From the NCBI GenBank assembly GCA_032207245.1, contig CM063509.1, positions 98,840,412 through 98,904,411 on the forward strand: 64,000 nucleotides of DNA. The letters are read 5' to 3'. The notes under the pieces were generated by a model. That model saw only the letters and a list, made by a program, of their open reading frames with translations, was not told the DNA's origin and ran no database searches. This DNA is from Pardosa pseudoannulata (lineage: Eukaryota; Arthropoda; Arachnida; Araneae; Lycosidae). Of the stretch, positions 63,101 through 64,000 are shown one piece after another. Within the stretch, counting starts at the first letter, position 1. The number at the start of each line of letters is the position of its first letter. A program made the translations under genes and the position numbers.

Positions 63101-63665
63101 TCGGTTTTAGCTTACGGCCCCTGTGAGCTGCGTCCCTCGTTACGACGTGTCTTCTATGCAGAGGAACGGCCTGACGTACCAAGACGGCTACAACGACGTG
63201 TATGGACCGGACGCCCTGCACAAGTGCGTCTACGAAGATTCCCTGTTCGACGACGGGGCTCAGTGGAAAGCGGAGCACGAGGAGTGCACCATGTGTTCTT
63301 GTCATGTATGTAGCTATTTCAGTGAAAGGGACATACAATTCCAGACATGTGTGTTCTAGAAATAATTAGAAGACAGTTTATTACAAAATGCTTTTTTAAT
63401 TATGATTCAGTGACTGTTACTTATTAAAATTTAAATACGATCAAACATTCTATAATTTCCTTGTATTTTAGATAAGTTAATTCATAATTTTAAGCGCCTT
63501 TTTTCAATTTAATAAATGGTTTCATTTGAATATTGTATAAGTAAAATGTTTAACCTATATTTTTCTTCTAGCGAGGTGAAATTGTCTGCGAGAGGATGGT
63601 GTGTCCAGAACCTAACTGTGACAACCCCATAACGATACCAGGAGAATGCTGCCCATTTTGCGCTG
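12646..63665 (+). CDS. sog: Chordin/Short gastrulation BMP antagonist, partial gene, 13 exons
   Basis: Joined exons: 12646-12763, 17870-17969, 19745-19886, 36345-36445, 39611-39755, 42571-42677, 46316-46438, 54699-54857, 56677-56767, 58565-58770, 62360-62491, 63111-63305, 63572-63665. All introns are GT-AG with matching phases (2,0,1,0,1,0,0,0,1,0,0,0), giving 570 whole codons without a stop. Domain order is CHRD1 (exons 1-3), CHRD2 second half (4-5), CHRD3 (6-8), CHRD4 (9-11), VWC (12-13), the Chordin/Sog order. Family members are secreted, bind BMP/Dpp ligands, and are cut by Tolloid/BMP-1 proteases. Three N-glycosylation sequons (NLT, NGT, NIT) fit an extracellular protein. The 5' part (signal peptide, VWC1) and 3' part (further VWC domains) lie outside. 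The first half of CHRD2 was not found. Family assignment is firm; the exact orthologue name rests on memory of the family. Confidence 0.93.
12880..13740. repeat. Intron 1 tandem array, unit about 125-135 bp, about six copies
   Basis: 'AAGCGTCAAATACTTT' and 'CATCTTAGTTTTATACACAG' recur about every 115-135 bp. Units also share 'ACGTGTTATATGGAAACCC'. Length variation comes from small indels. Confidence 0.92.
13930..15035. repeat. Intron 1 tandem array, unit about 205 bp, about four full copies
   Basis: 'TCATCCACCCACTGATGTCC' recurs near 14352, 14562, 14771 and 14964. 'GCCAGTGTTTTGACTC' and 'ACTTGAGAT' recur between them. The left part (13930-14300) is more diverged. A T tract of about 22 bases lies at about 13898-13918. 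Confidence 0.9.
15036..15779. other. Intron 1 single-copy stretch
   Basis: No repeat unit, element end or convincing coding frame is visible. 15190-15400 is slightly richer in GC than its surroundings. Confidence 0.5.
15780..17320. repeat. Intron 1 tandem array, unit about 170-225 bp, about seven copies
   Basis: 'CAACTTTAAATTTCCCT' recurs near 15963, 16172, 16387, 16598, 16770, 16972 and 17140. Units also share 'CCGACCTCCGATCA' and 'CGTATAAGTCGGTTTGGACG'. Unit length varies because internal blocks are present or absent. 17321-17869 holds nothing recognised beyond ordinary intron sequence. Confidence 0.92.
17870..17969 (+). CDS. sog: sog exon 2: middle of CHRD1
   Basis: Acceptor TTATTTAG, donor GTTTGT. 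One base finishes the Arg codon begun in exon 1, followed by 33 codons ending in phase 0. Visible motifs are [20 protein letters not shown] and [11 protein letters not shown]. The segment 'RPTxxRFxxxxGxxLxEH' is a recognisable part of Chordin CHRD1, immediately before the VCGVW motif of the next exon. The donor GTTTGT lacks the usual A at +3, but the reading frame on both sides leaves no better choice. Confidence 0.93.
18490..19150. repeat. Two-copy direct repeat and a 40-base T tract in intron 2
   Basis: The 'TTGTATACAATATAATTTTC' block at about 18551 returns near 18894, about 345 bp apart, with shared flanks ('CTTAATTATATTTTTA', 'ATGCGC'). The first copy contains an uninterrupted run of 40 T (18600-18639) where the second has a shorter tract. 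Confidence 0.8.
19370..19690. repeat. Tandem array upstream of exon 3
   Basis: Units contain 'CTGGATCTCATTCAATATT' and 'TATGTCGTTTTTATGTATTT'. They belong to the same array as 20140-21215 on the other side of exon 3. Confidence 0.9.
19745..19886 (+). CDS. sog: sog exon 3: end of CHRD1 with VCGVW motif
   Basis: Acceptor TTATAG, donor GTATGT; enters in phase 0 and leaves in phase 1. The 47 codons start [16 protein letters not shown], contain [19 protein letters not shown], and end with KHESINT plus one base. VCGVW followed by a basic helix, and 'LVTxxHPxGxVxGxxxxH', are hallmarks of CHRD1 in Chordin/Sog. The exon is surrounded by one tandem-array family (19370-19690 upstream, 20140-21215 downstream), so this small exon sits inside satellite-like DNA. 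In Chordin the next residues should open CHRD2 (a strand like 'FSAILTL' and a GG-containing turn). The next exon found here instead encodes the middle of CHRD2. Confidence 0.95.
20140..21215. repeat. Tandem array downstream of exon 3, alternating 76/102-bp units
   Basis: 'ATGTCGTTTTTATGTATTTT' recurs near 20553, 20624, 20728, 20804, 20906, 20982, 21086 and 21188. The spacings alternate between about 71-76 and 102-104 bp, a higher-order structure built from a short and a long version of one unit. The same unit precedes exon 3. Confidence 0.92.
21216..22629. other. Intron 3 stretch with an unexplained GC-rich island (21420-22050)
   Basis: The island contrasts with AT-rich flanks. It holds open frames of 82-98 codons on both strands (21449-21730 minus; 21492-21740 and 21737-22033 plus) without any domain I recognise. 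The frames are not bounded by convincing splice sites in a sog-compatible phase. It could be a regulatory element or an unrecognised exon of another gene. The remainder is ordinary intron with a short two-copy repeat at about 22240-22335. Confidence 0.35.
22630..23068. repeat. Uninterrupted copy of the Helitron host repeat, with a 59-base T tract
   Basis: It matches 9533-9764 joined to 11220-11385 and shows the empty Helitron target at about 22861/22862. A run of 59 T (22917-22975) interrupts the right part after 'CTCAAAAATGGA'. The right end again reads AATTAAGGGTTAA. Confidence 0.85.
23069..24049. other. Intron 3 single-copy stretch
   Basis: No repeat family or coding frame of interest is visible. 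I inspected it for the missing CHRD2 exon and found none. Confidence 0.5.
24050..24800. repeat. Intron 3 tandem array, unit about 250 bp, three copies
   Basis: 'AATATTG.GTAATACGATAAT' recurs at about 24171 and 24427 and more diverged at about 24669. 'ATTTGAAT.TTGTCGC' and 'AATTCACAACCTAGG' recur as well. Confidence 0.88.
24801..26640. repeat. Intron 3 tandem array, unit about 210-290 bp, about eight copies
   Basis: 'CAGTAGGTTATTCAACTTCT' or close variants recur near 24890, 25125, 25366, 25643, 25919, 26091, 26301 and 26582. Each is followed by 'AAACTATTATACTCTGTAA' and 'TTAATAAAGTTTACGTACAA'. The variable unit length reflects loss of internal blocks. Confidence 0.93.
26641..27090. other. Unexplained GC-richer segment with low stop density
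   Basis: 26670-27070 has fewer stops than expected for this DNA. Overlapping frames of 90-99 codons occur on both strands (plus 26872-27144; minus 26793-27092). None shows a CHRD, VWC, transposase or other motif I know. It may be an old element relic or regulatory DNA. Confidence 0.3.
27091..27540. repeat. Intron 3 tandem array, unit about 133 bp, three copies
   Basis: 'AAAGTTTTGTATTTGAATTA' recurs at about 27128, 27263 and 27397, and 'TCATATGAATA.AAGCAATT' follows each. To the right (27541-28080) the sequence is extremely AT-rich and includes TA-dinucleotide tracts at about 27900-28065. Confidence 0.88.
28193..28690 (-). mobile_element. Remnants of the 8681-type piggyBac-like MITE
   Basis: 28195-28290 matches the reverse complement of the inner-left part of 8681-9243 ('GGCTTCGTTTT', 'CATCAAGTAT'). 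28617-28690 matches its extreme left end, including the palindrome GTACTAGTAC and a terminal TTAA at 28691-28694. The pieces are separated by unrelated sequence, so this is a rearranged or double insertion. 28691-29330 holds nothing recognised. Confidence 0.6.
29330..30990. repeat. Intron 3 tandem array, unit about 243 bp, seven copies
   Basis: 'ATTGTGTCGCACCAATAACA' recurs from about 29467 every 241-247 bp to about 30934. 'CACTGAAGAAAAAAATAAAA' and 'TATGCATGTGCATTTTAATA' also repeat. Copies are highly similar, so the array looks relatively young. 30991-31540 is single-copy AT-rich intron. Confidence 0.95.
31541..32335. repeat. Intron 3 tandem array, unit about 62 bp, about 13 copies
   Basis: Units read 'AATTTTGGATTTATTCAACC' followed by AAATAACAACGCAATAAC and TTTTTTATGATAATAATTAG. 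This is the shortest-unit array in the window apart from microsatellites. Confidence 0.94.
32336..34800. repeat. Intron 3 tandem array, unit about 285-295 bp, interrupted once
   Basis: 'CCTTCCTTCATCAATATATA' or variants recur near 32394, 33409, 33691, 33973, 34267 and 34562. They are followed by 'GATTTCAGAATATATCAATA' and 'TATCAGAGCAACATTCATTC'. A non-repeat block at about 32585-33180 separates the first copy from the rest. Confidence 0.93.
34950..36020. repeat. Intron 3 tandem array, unit about 160 bp, six to seven copies
   Basis: 'ACAAGTGGTTACAGACTTTT' and 'CTGTTTATGGTAAATAATGG' recur every 120-165 bp. Small open frames on the minus strand repeat with the unit and do not look real. An A/T-rich insertion (AAATAAATAAAATAAATAAA) lies at about 35713-35750. 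36021-36344 is ordinary intron leading to exon 4. Confidence 0.92.
36345..36445 (+). CDS. sog: sog exon 4: middle of CHRD2
   Basis: Acceptor TTATTAG, donor GTAAGT. Two bases complete an Asp codon from a phase-1 intron, followed by 33 codons ending in phase 0. It reads [18 protein letters not shown] then [15 protein letters not shown]. This matches the part of Chordin CHRD2 after its 'LHFxLxFxGL' strand ('VPLxLxI....QLLRELxxN'). It can be spliced directly to exon 3 without breaking frame, since both ends are phase 1. The roughly 40-45 residues that open CHRD2 in Chordin are then missing. The intron before it is 16458 bp, the longest complete one in the window. Confidence 0.92.
36746..37433. 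mobile_element. piggyBac-like MITE, third family, copy 1
   Basis: The left end reads ACCCTCACCTGTGATGCCCG after TCAA (mutated TTAA). The right end before TTAA (37434-37437) reads, in reverse complement, CCCCTTACCTGTGA. The body closely matches 58802-59353 in the same orientation ('GAGGGACATGGAA', 'GATAATAATATTGTTGTATT'). 37438-37718 shows nothing. Confidence 0.78.
37719..38711 (-). mobile_element. Non-autonomous Helitron, copy 2
   Basis: On the minus strand it starts TCCCCTATATA and ends with palindrome CCCGTCATATGACGGG (37730-37745), then CTAG. It lies between A (37718) and T (38712). It lacks the MITE found in copy 1. An internal copy of the 5' end motif (TTAGGCTATTATTACATTA, about 38099) suggests it contains a fused partial second copy. 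The tRNA-like segment is at 38323-38407. No coding capacity. Confidence 0.87.
38712..39460. repeat. Short repeats and a TA/TACA microsatellite before exon 5
   Basis: 38780-38935 has three loose copies of 'ATAGCTAAA.CG.T.TAAGCTT'. 39000-39352 is a compound TA, TACA and TATG microsatellite whose long open frames on both strands are artefacts. The block 'ATAAAA.TAGAATATAAAAA' occurs on both sides of it (about 38953 and 39436), so the microsatellite splits a direct duplication. Confidence 0.9.
39611..39755 (+). CDS. sog: sog exon 5: end of CHRD2, with internal alternative donor
   Basis: Acceptor CTATTTCAG, end donor GTAGGC; 48 codons plus one base, phase 0 to phase 1. It reads [20 protein letters not shown] then [20 protein letters not shown] and ITPKVTCN. 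The 'GxLxxxI...G...xSGxI' strand and closing Cys match the end of Chordin CHRD2, so the long form is taken as the main product. An internal GTAAGT at 39675 is a better consensus donor than GTAGGC at 39756. It cuts in the same phase and would remove 81 nt (27 residues) in frame. Base composition is clearly richer in GC than the surrounding introns. Confidence 0.93.
40080..41010. repeat. Intron 5 tandem array, unit about 185 bp, five copies
   Basis: 'CACAATTTCTTATCCAAGA' or variants recur near 40130, 40324, 40500, 40684 and 40869. They are followed by 'TATTAACTAGTTTGAAGCTA' and TTTTCTTCTTGTGAT. 39756-40079 next to exon 5 and 41011-41304 are single-copy with nothing recognised. Confidence 0.9.
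41305..42437 (+). mobile_element. Non-autonomous Helitron of a second family
   Basis: It begins TCTATATATATAAAAATGAA with a run of TGTCTGTC. It ends with a hairpin (AGTT..CCGT, loop, ACGG..AACT, about 42402-42430) followed by TGCTAG and a T. It lies between A (41304) and T (42438). The internal 'GTGAAAATTTGGGAAATTAT' region is typical of arthropod Helitron derivatives as I remember them. A 60-codon frame at 42017 has no recognisable domain. Confidence 0.8.
42571..42677 (+). CDS. sog: sog exon 6: start of CHRD3
   Basis: Acceptor is a long T tract then CAG; donor GTAAGA. Two bases finish a Val codon, then 35 codons ending in phase 0. Visible are [18 protein letters not shown] and [17 protein letters not shown]. 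The order 'strand - Pro/Asp-rich turn - TGxxLLxxxxxGxxxYx' is the normal opening of a CHRD repeat. It follows the closing Cys of CHRD2 in exon 5, as in Chordin. A Helitron ends 133 bp before the exon (42437) and another begins 161 bp after it (42838). Confidence 0.92.
42838..44207 (-). mobile_element. Non-autonomous Helitron, copy 3 (older), with internal duplication
   Basis: It shares ends with copies 1 and 2 (CTAG at 42838; AGGGGA then T at 44208), but the terminal palindrome is eroded (42848-42863). An internal block of about 207 bp is duplicated in tandem (43184 and 43391 starts; 'TATTAGTCTGTGAAATAGAC'). A SINE is nested at 43710-43878. 'GAATGACGTCATAATGCTAG' matches copy 2. Confidence 0.85.
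43710..43878 (+). mobile_element. tRNA-derived SINE nested in a Helitron
   Basis: The head has an A-box-like TTGGTTAGGATG and a B box GGTTCGAATCCC 35 bp later. The tail ends with CCAAACCAAACCA. It is flanked by a 10-bp duplication TATTTTCATC (43700-43709 and 43879-43888), which defines both ends. A reverse-strand piece of its tail lies at 61484-61550. Confidence 0.87.
44208..44837. other. Intron 6 single-copy stretch
   Basis: AT-rich, with no repeat, element end or convincing frame visible. Confidence 0.5.
44838..45334. repeat. LTR-like fragment between two TA microsatellites
   Basis: TA dinucleotides fill 44838-44919; TA then TG dinucleotides fill 45262-45334. Between them, 44920-45261 looks like part of a retrotransposon LTR: it has an AATAAA signal (about 45198) and the end 'ATTCGCCCTACA', directly followed by TTGGATCTCGAC, resembling a primer-binding region. 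No gag or pol is present. The LTR call is tentative. Confidence 0.45.
45335..46315. other. Intron 6 single-copy stretch
   Basis: Includes a G run at 45473-45481 and AT-rich sequence. I see no element or coding frame. Confidence 0.5.
46316..46438 (+). CDS. sog: sog exon 7: middle of CHRD3
   Basis: Acceptor CCTTCAG, donor GTAAGT; 41 codons, phase 0 at both ends. It reads [20 protein letters not shown], then [21 protein letters not shown]. The 'xxxVSxxxxEVxxxxLET' strand matches CHRD3 of Chordin. NLT is an N-glycosylation sequon. Because both flanking introns are phase 0, skipping this exon would keep the frame. The donor is a full GTAAGT match. Confidence 0.92.
46910..47240. repeat. Two-copy direct repeat, about 170 bp
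   Basis: 'GTAAATATTAATTTTTAAAG' at about 46988 returns near 47143, with shared flanks (AATTTCAA.TTTTAA, CACGTATAA/CATGTATAA). Only two copies are present. Confidence 0.75.
47250..48905. repeat. Intron 7 tandem array, unit about 157 bp, about ten copies
   Basis: 'TTCTAAATCTGCCAAGCAAG', 'AATGCTACAGTCTCTTCTAT' and 'TTAACGACCAATTGACTCCC' recur about every 120-160 bp. No frame is conserved. 48906-49189 is single-copy. Confidence 0.95.
49190..50640. repeat. Intron 7 tandem array, unit about 188 bp, about eight copies
   Basis: 'TTAGTAAACAATATCTC' recurs near 49350, 49540, 49724, 49911, 50100, 50288 and 50445. 'CTATGGACCAATGGCTGAAA' and 'GTATTATATTTTGACGTAAA' repeat as well. Confidence 0.95.
50641..52087. 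other. Intron 7 stretch with a dispersed two-copy block and TA tracts
   Basis: 'TAACAGTCATG.AG.TTTA' at about 50967 and 51339 heads two related blocks about 370 bp apart ('AGTTACATATGG', 'TTTTCCTTGCA'). They are separated by TA-rich tracts at 51110-51220. The rest is AT-rich with no gene visible. Confidence 0.6.
52088..52689. mobile_element. Fold-back element with a second one nested inside
   Basis: The outer ends CCCTAGATAGCA (left, about 52089) and CCCAGATAGCA (right end in reverse complement, to 52689) are inverted repeats, followed by subterminal 'TGCAGCAA' repeats. Inside, 52277-52570 has its own inverted repeats: GCCTCCACACTATGGTCCA on the left, and GCCTCCACACTATGGCCA in reverse complement on the right. 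The inner part is strikingly GC-rich. A 71-codon frame at 52232-52447 crosses the outer/inner border and is probably fortuitous. Confidence 0.75.
52690..53214. other. Intron 7 stretch with a short GC-richer block
   Basis: 52895-53130 stands out from AT-rich surroundings and has a 65-codon frame (52911-53108) without a known motif. Cause unknown; possibly a regulatory element or an old insertion. Confidence 0.3.
53215..54595. repeat. Tandem array (about 270 bp unit) containing an inverted three-unit block
   Basis: 53215-53735 holds two units in one orientation ('TTTGAACTTTGATGTTAGCG'). From about 53738 to about 54560 three units run in the opposite orientation ('ATTCTTCGCTAACATCAAAG'). From about 54561 the first orientation resumes ('TTTGGATCACTTTGAAATGC'). 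Both junctions are palindromic. Confidence 0.9.
54699..54857 (+). CDS. sog: sog exon 8: end of CHRD3
   Basis: Acceptor CATTTGTAG, donor GTGAGT; 53 codons, phase 0 at both ends. It starts [20 protein letters not shown] and continues with [20 protein letters not shown], then [11 protein letters not shown]. The 'xxMLLxxxLxxxVxxxxxPxxxLxGxxxxH' pattern is the end of Chordin CHRD3. NGT at its start is an N-glycosylation sequon. The Ser/Thr/Glu-rich tail reads as a linker toward CHRD4. The 8.3-kb intron before it carries two large tandem arrays, the nested fold-back elements and the inverted array block. Confidence 0.92.
55208..55606 (-). mobile_element. 5'-truncated LINE fragment with 15-bp target-site duplication
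   Basis: The minus-strand frame reads [12 protein letters not shown], then [34 protein letters not shown] and [14 protein letters not shown], the conserved C-terminal region found in non-LTR retrotransposon polyproteins. A frameshift near 55285 moves the natural end ([17 protein letters not shown]) out of frame, so it is inactive. TACAAAAATAGGACT flanks it at 55193-55207 and 55607-55621. Only about 400 bp of the 3' end inserted. Confidence 0.9.
55702..56035 (+). mobile_element. Probable SINE
   Basis: It opens with tRNA-like 'GTAGCTGAGAGGTTGTGGG' and a B-box-like GGTTCTCAACTC. It is richer in GC than its flanks and ends in AACAATAACAACAG, a SINE-like tail. I could not define a target duplication or find another full copy here. 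54858-55192 and 56036-56676 are ordinary intron. Confidence 0.5.
56677..56767 (+). CDS. sog: sog exon 9: linker and start of CHRD4
   Basis: Acceptor CATTCCAG, donor GTAAGA; 30 codons plus one base, phase 0 to 1. It reads [19 protein letters not shown], then [11 protein letters not shown]. The basic start belongs to the CHRD3-CHRD4 linker. '[10 protein letters not shown]' lines up best with the 'LPVPLxGxL' opening strand of CHRD4 in Chordin, although LRGQV also resembles the closing motif of CHRD repeats, so the domain boundary is uncertain by about 20 residues. The RTTR run could attract basic-site proteases, but nothing here tests that. Confidence 0.9.
56930..58430. repeat. Intron 9 tandem array, unit about 150-190 bp, eight copies
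   Basis: 'TTTTCTCAAAACTAGATACC' and 'TTAATTACTGTTGGATATT' recur about every 150-190 bp from about 57030 to 58410. Blocks about 760 bp apart (57390-57600 and 58120-58340) are nearly identical, which suggests duplication of several units at once. Confidence 0.94.
58565..58770 (+). CDS. sog: sog exon 10: core of CHRD4
   Basis: Acceptor TTTATTTTAG, donor GTAGTA; two bases complete an Asp codon, then 68 codons ending in phase 0. Key motifs are [37 protein letters not shown] and [12 protein letters not shown]. 'GxAWLSxDxxCxLHYxVxLxGL' is the most diagnostic CHRD4 signature of Chordin/Sog and makes this the best single exon for naming the family. NIT is an N-glycosylation sequon. The donor GTAGTA is weak. 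If it is not used, translation adds five codons and stops at a TAA at 58786. A piggyBac-like MITE (58802-59353) is inserted only 31 bp past the splice site. Confidence 0.95.
58802..59353. mobile_element. piggyBac-like MITE, third family, copy 2
   Basis: It has TTAA on both sides (58798-58801 and 59354-59357). The left end reads CGCCTTTCCTGTGACGCC and the right end, in reverse complement, CCGCTTGCTTGTGGAA. The body matches 36746-37433. It is inserted 31 bp after the exon 10 donor. Confidence 0.82.
59358..60858. other. Intron 10 stretch with a TA microsatellite
   Basis: A short TA tract lies at about 60088-60120. 59890-59965 is slightly GC-rich. No gene, element end or array is visible; overlapping open frames at 60455-60671 lack known motifs. 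Confidence 0.5.
60859..61471 (+). mobile_element. piggyBac-derived element with a possible transposase start
   Basis: The left end CACTTCGTTTGCGGACA follows TTGA (mutated TTAA). The right end in reverse complement reads CACTTGGCATGC next to TTAA (61472-61475). 61202-61288 encodes [20 protein letters not shown] and a few residues before a stop. An acidic 'SDEEI' start fits the N-terminus of piggyBac transposases, so this may be an internally deleted autonomous element. Subterminal GTATTTTTAC and GTAAAAATAC form an inverted pair. Confidence 0.65.
60932..60986. repeat. Perfect 22-bp inverted repeat with 11-nt loop
   Basis: 60932-60953 and 60965-60986 are exact reverse complements (GTATTTAGTAG... 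and ...CTACTAAATAC) around the loop ATACCCGCTAA. It lies inside the piggyBac-derived element. No equivalent exists in the related MITE at 8681. Confidence 0.92.
61484..61550 (-). mobile_element. SINE tail fragment
   Basis: In reverse complement this reads CTCGTGTTGCAAAAAAGTAG and ends CCAACCCAAACC, matching the 3' part of the SINE at 43710-43878. It is 5'-truncated. 61551-62359 is ordinary intron. Confidence 0.7.
62360..62491 (+). CDS. sog: sog exon 11: end of CHRD4
   Basis: Acceptor CCATTTCAG; 44 codons, phase 0 at both ends. It reads [38 protein letters not shown] and RAKITK. The 'LxxGxxxLxVTSK...GxxxLRxxI' closing pattern of a CHRD repeat is present. The donor GTCGGT is unusual (C at +3), but AAG precedes it and it keeps G at +5. 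The alternative GT four bases later would put exon 12 out of the VWC frame. Direct read-through would stay open to a TAA at 62604. Confidence 0.9.
62780..63110. repeat. 197-bp direct duplication ending at the exon 12 acceptor
   Basis: 'CTTTGTTCCC..CCTTTTTCGTTACGTCATC' and 'CTAGCTTCTTGTGA' occur at about 62830-62903 and again about 197 bp later. The second copy runs into the pyrimidine tract and AG of exon 12. Confidence 0.88.
63111..63305 (+). CDS. sog: sog exon 12: linker and first half of VWC domain
   Basis: Acceptor GGTTTTAG, donor GTATGT; 65 codons, phase 0 at both ends. It starts [20 protein letters not shown] and includes [31 protein letters not shown] and TMCSCH. The 'CxxxxxxxxxGxxWxxxxxxCxxCxC' order is the first half of a VWC domain, the cysteine-rich fold that contacts BMPs in Chordin. 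The linker around SSMQRNG sits where Chordin is cut by Tolloid/BMP-1 between CHRD4 and the next VWC domain. A 197-bp direct duplication ends at this exon's acceptor. The exon is strikingly GC-rich against its introns. Confidence 0.94.
63572..63665 (+). CDS. sog: sog exon 13: second half of VWC domain
   Basis: Acceptor TTCTTCTAG, donor GTGAGT; 31 codons plus one base, phase 0 to 1. It reads [18 protein letters not shown], then [13 protein letters not shown]. Together with exon 12 it completes the ten-cysteine VWC pattern, ending with CCxxC. The 266-bp phase-0 intron inside the VWC fold is the shortest in the window. The phase-1 donor shows that coding continues beyond the window, toward the remaining C-terminal VWC domains expected in this family. 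Confidence 0.94.
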
Positions 63666-63789
63666 GTGAGTTTGCATTTTTTACTTCATATCCCGCTATA
63701 CAAAAAATAATCAAGATACAAGTTTGCGGTCTCAATAAATTTAAACCGTAGTTTTGATTGATATTCCCCAAATCCTAGCGAAAATTACT

Positions 63790-64000
63790 TTTGCGTAACG
63801 CCCATGTGTTAGTTACCTATTAACAAGTTGGCTGTCGCTCATTTAGAGTATTTTAGTGTCTTACGCTATCTCCGAACACTCCGATGGTAGTGGCGTAGCA
63901 GTGACAGTATTACAGTCAGACTTATTTTGCTTAACGGTCATGTGTACGATGAAGTTAGCTATTTGCCTTCCACTCATTCCGAGTATTTCAACGAAATTAT
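63790..64000. repeat. Probable start of another tandem array
   Basis: 'CATGTGT', 'TAGTTACCTATT'/'AGTTAGCTATT' and 'GCTCATTTAGAGTATTT'/'ACTCATTCCGAGTATTT' recur about 140 bp apart as the window ends. Only one and a half units are visible. Confidence 0.55.

Noticed and set aside
1..64000. CRISPR array or bacterial-type operon
   Set aside because: Repeat units are long and directly abutting without unique spacers, and the gene has introns; the DNA is eukaryotic.

Overview
This window is animal, almost certainly arthropod, nuclear DNA. It is AT-rich, intron-dominated, and crowded with tandem repeats, microsatellites and small transposable elements. The only cellular gene I can support is a partial plus-strand gene for a Chordin/Short gastrulation (Sog) family protein, the secreted BMP antagonist of dorsoventral patterning. 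Thirteen exons (12646-63665) join with consistent splice phases into one open frame of 570 whole codons (1713 nt). They encode CHRD domain 1, the second half of CHRD2, CHRD3, CHRD4 and the first von Willebrand factor C (VWC) domain after the CHRD block. The signal peptide and N-terminal VWC domain are expected upstream and the remaining C-terminal VWC domains downstream; neither is in the window. Long introns and a tRNA-derived SINE would suit an arachnid such as a spider, but that is inference.

Layout. 1-12645 holds no exon I can recognise: three tandem arrays (units of about 300, 316 and 549 bp), a terminal-inverted-repeat element, a decayed mariner-like transposase fragment, two piggyBac-like MITEs, a Helitron carrying a nested MITE, and a hAT-like element. 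Exons 1-3 lie at 12646-19886. Exon 3 sits inside a tandem array whose units lie on both sides of it. Intron 3 (19887-36344) is mostly tandem arrays. The exon that should encode the first half of CHRD2 belongs there, but I could not find it. Exons 4-8 lie at 36345-54857, separated by more arrays, three Helitron copies, a nested SINE, an LTR fragment, nested fold-back elements and an array with an inverted block. Exons 9-13 lie at 56677-63665.

The most striking property is that about 20 unrelated tandem arrays (units of 60-550 bp), each restricted to one place, make up roughly 45% of the window by my rough hand count. The clearest mobile-element result is a 1455-bp Helitron at 9765-11219. Its ends are proven by an uninterrupted related copy of its host repeat at 22630-23068. 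I found no operon, CRISPR array, functional RNA gene, or clearly undescribed multi-gene system. Exon boundaries come from reading frames, GT/AG sites and remembered family motifs; no alignment was run.
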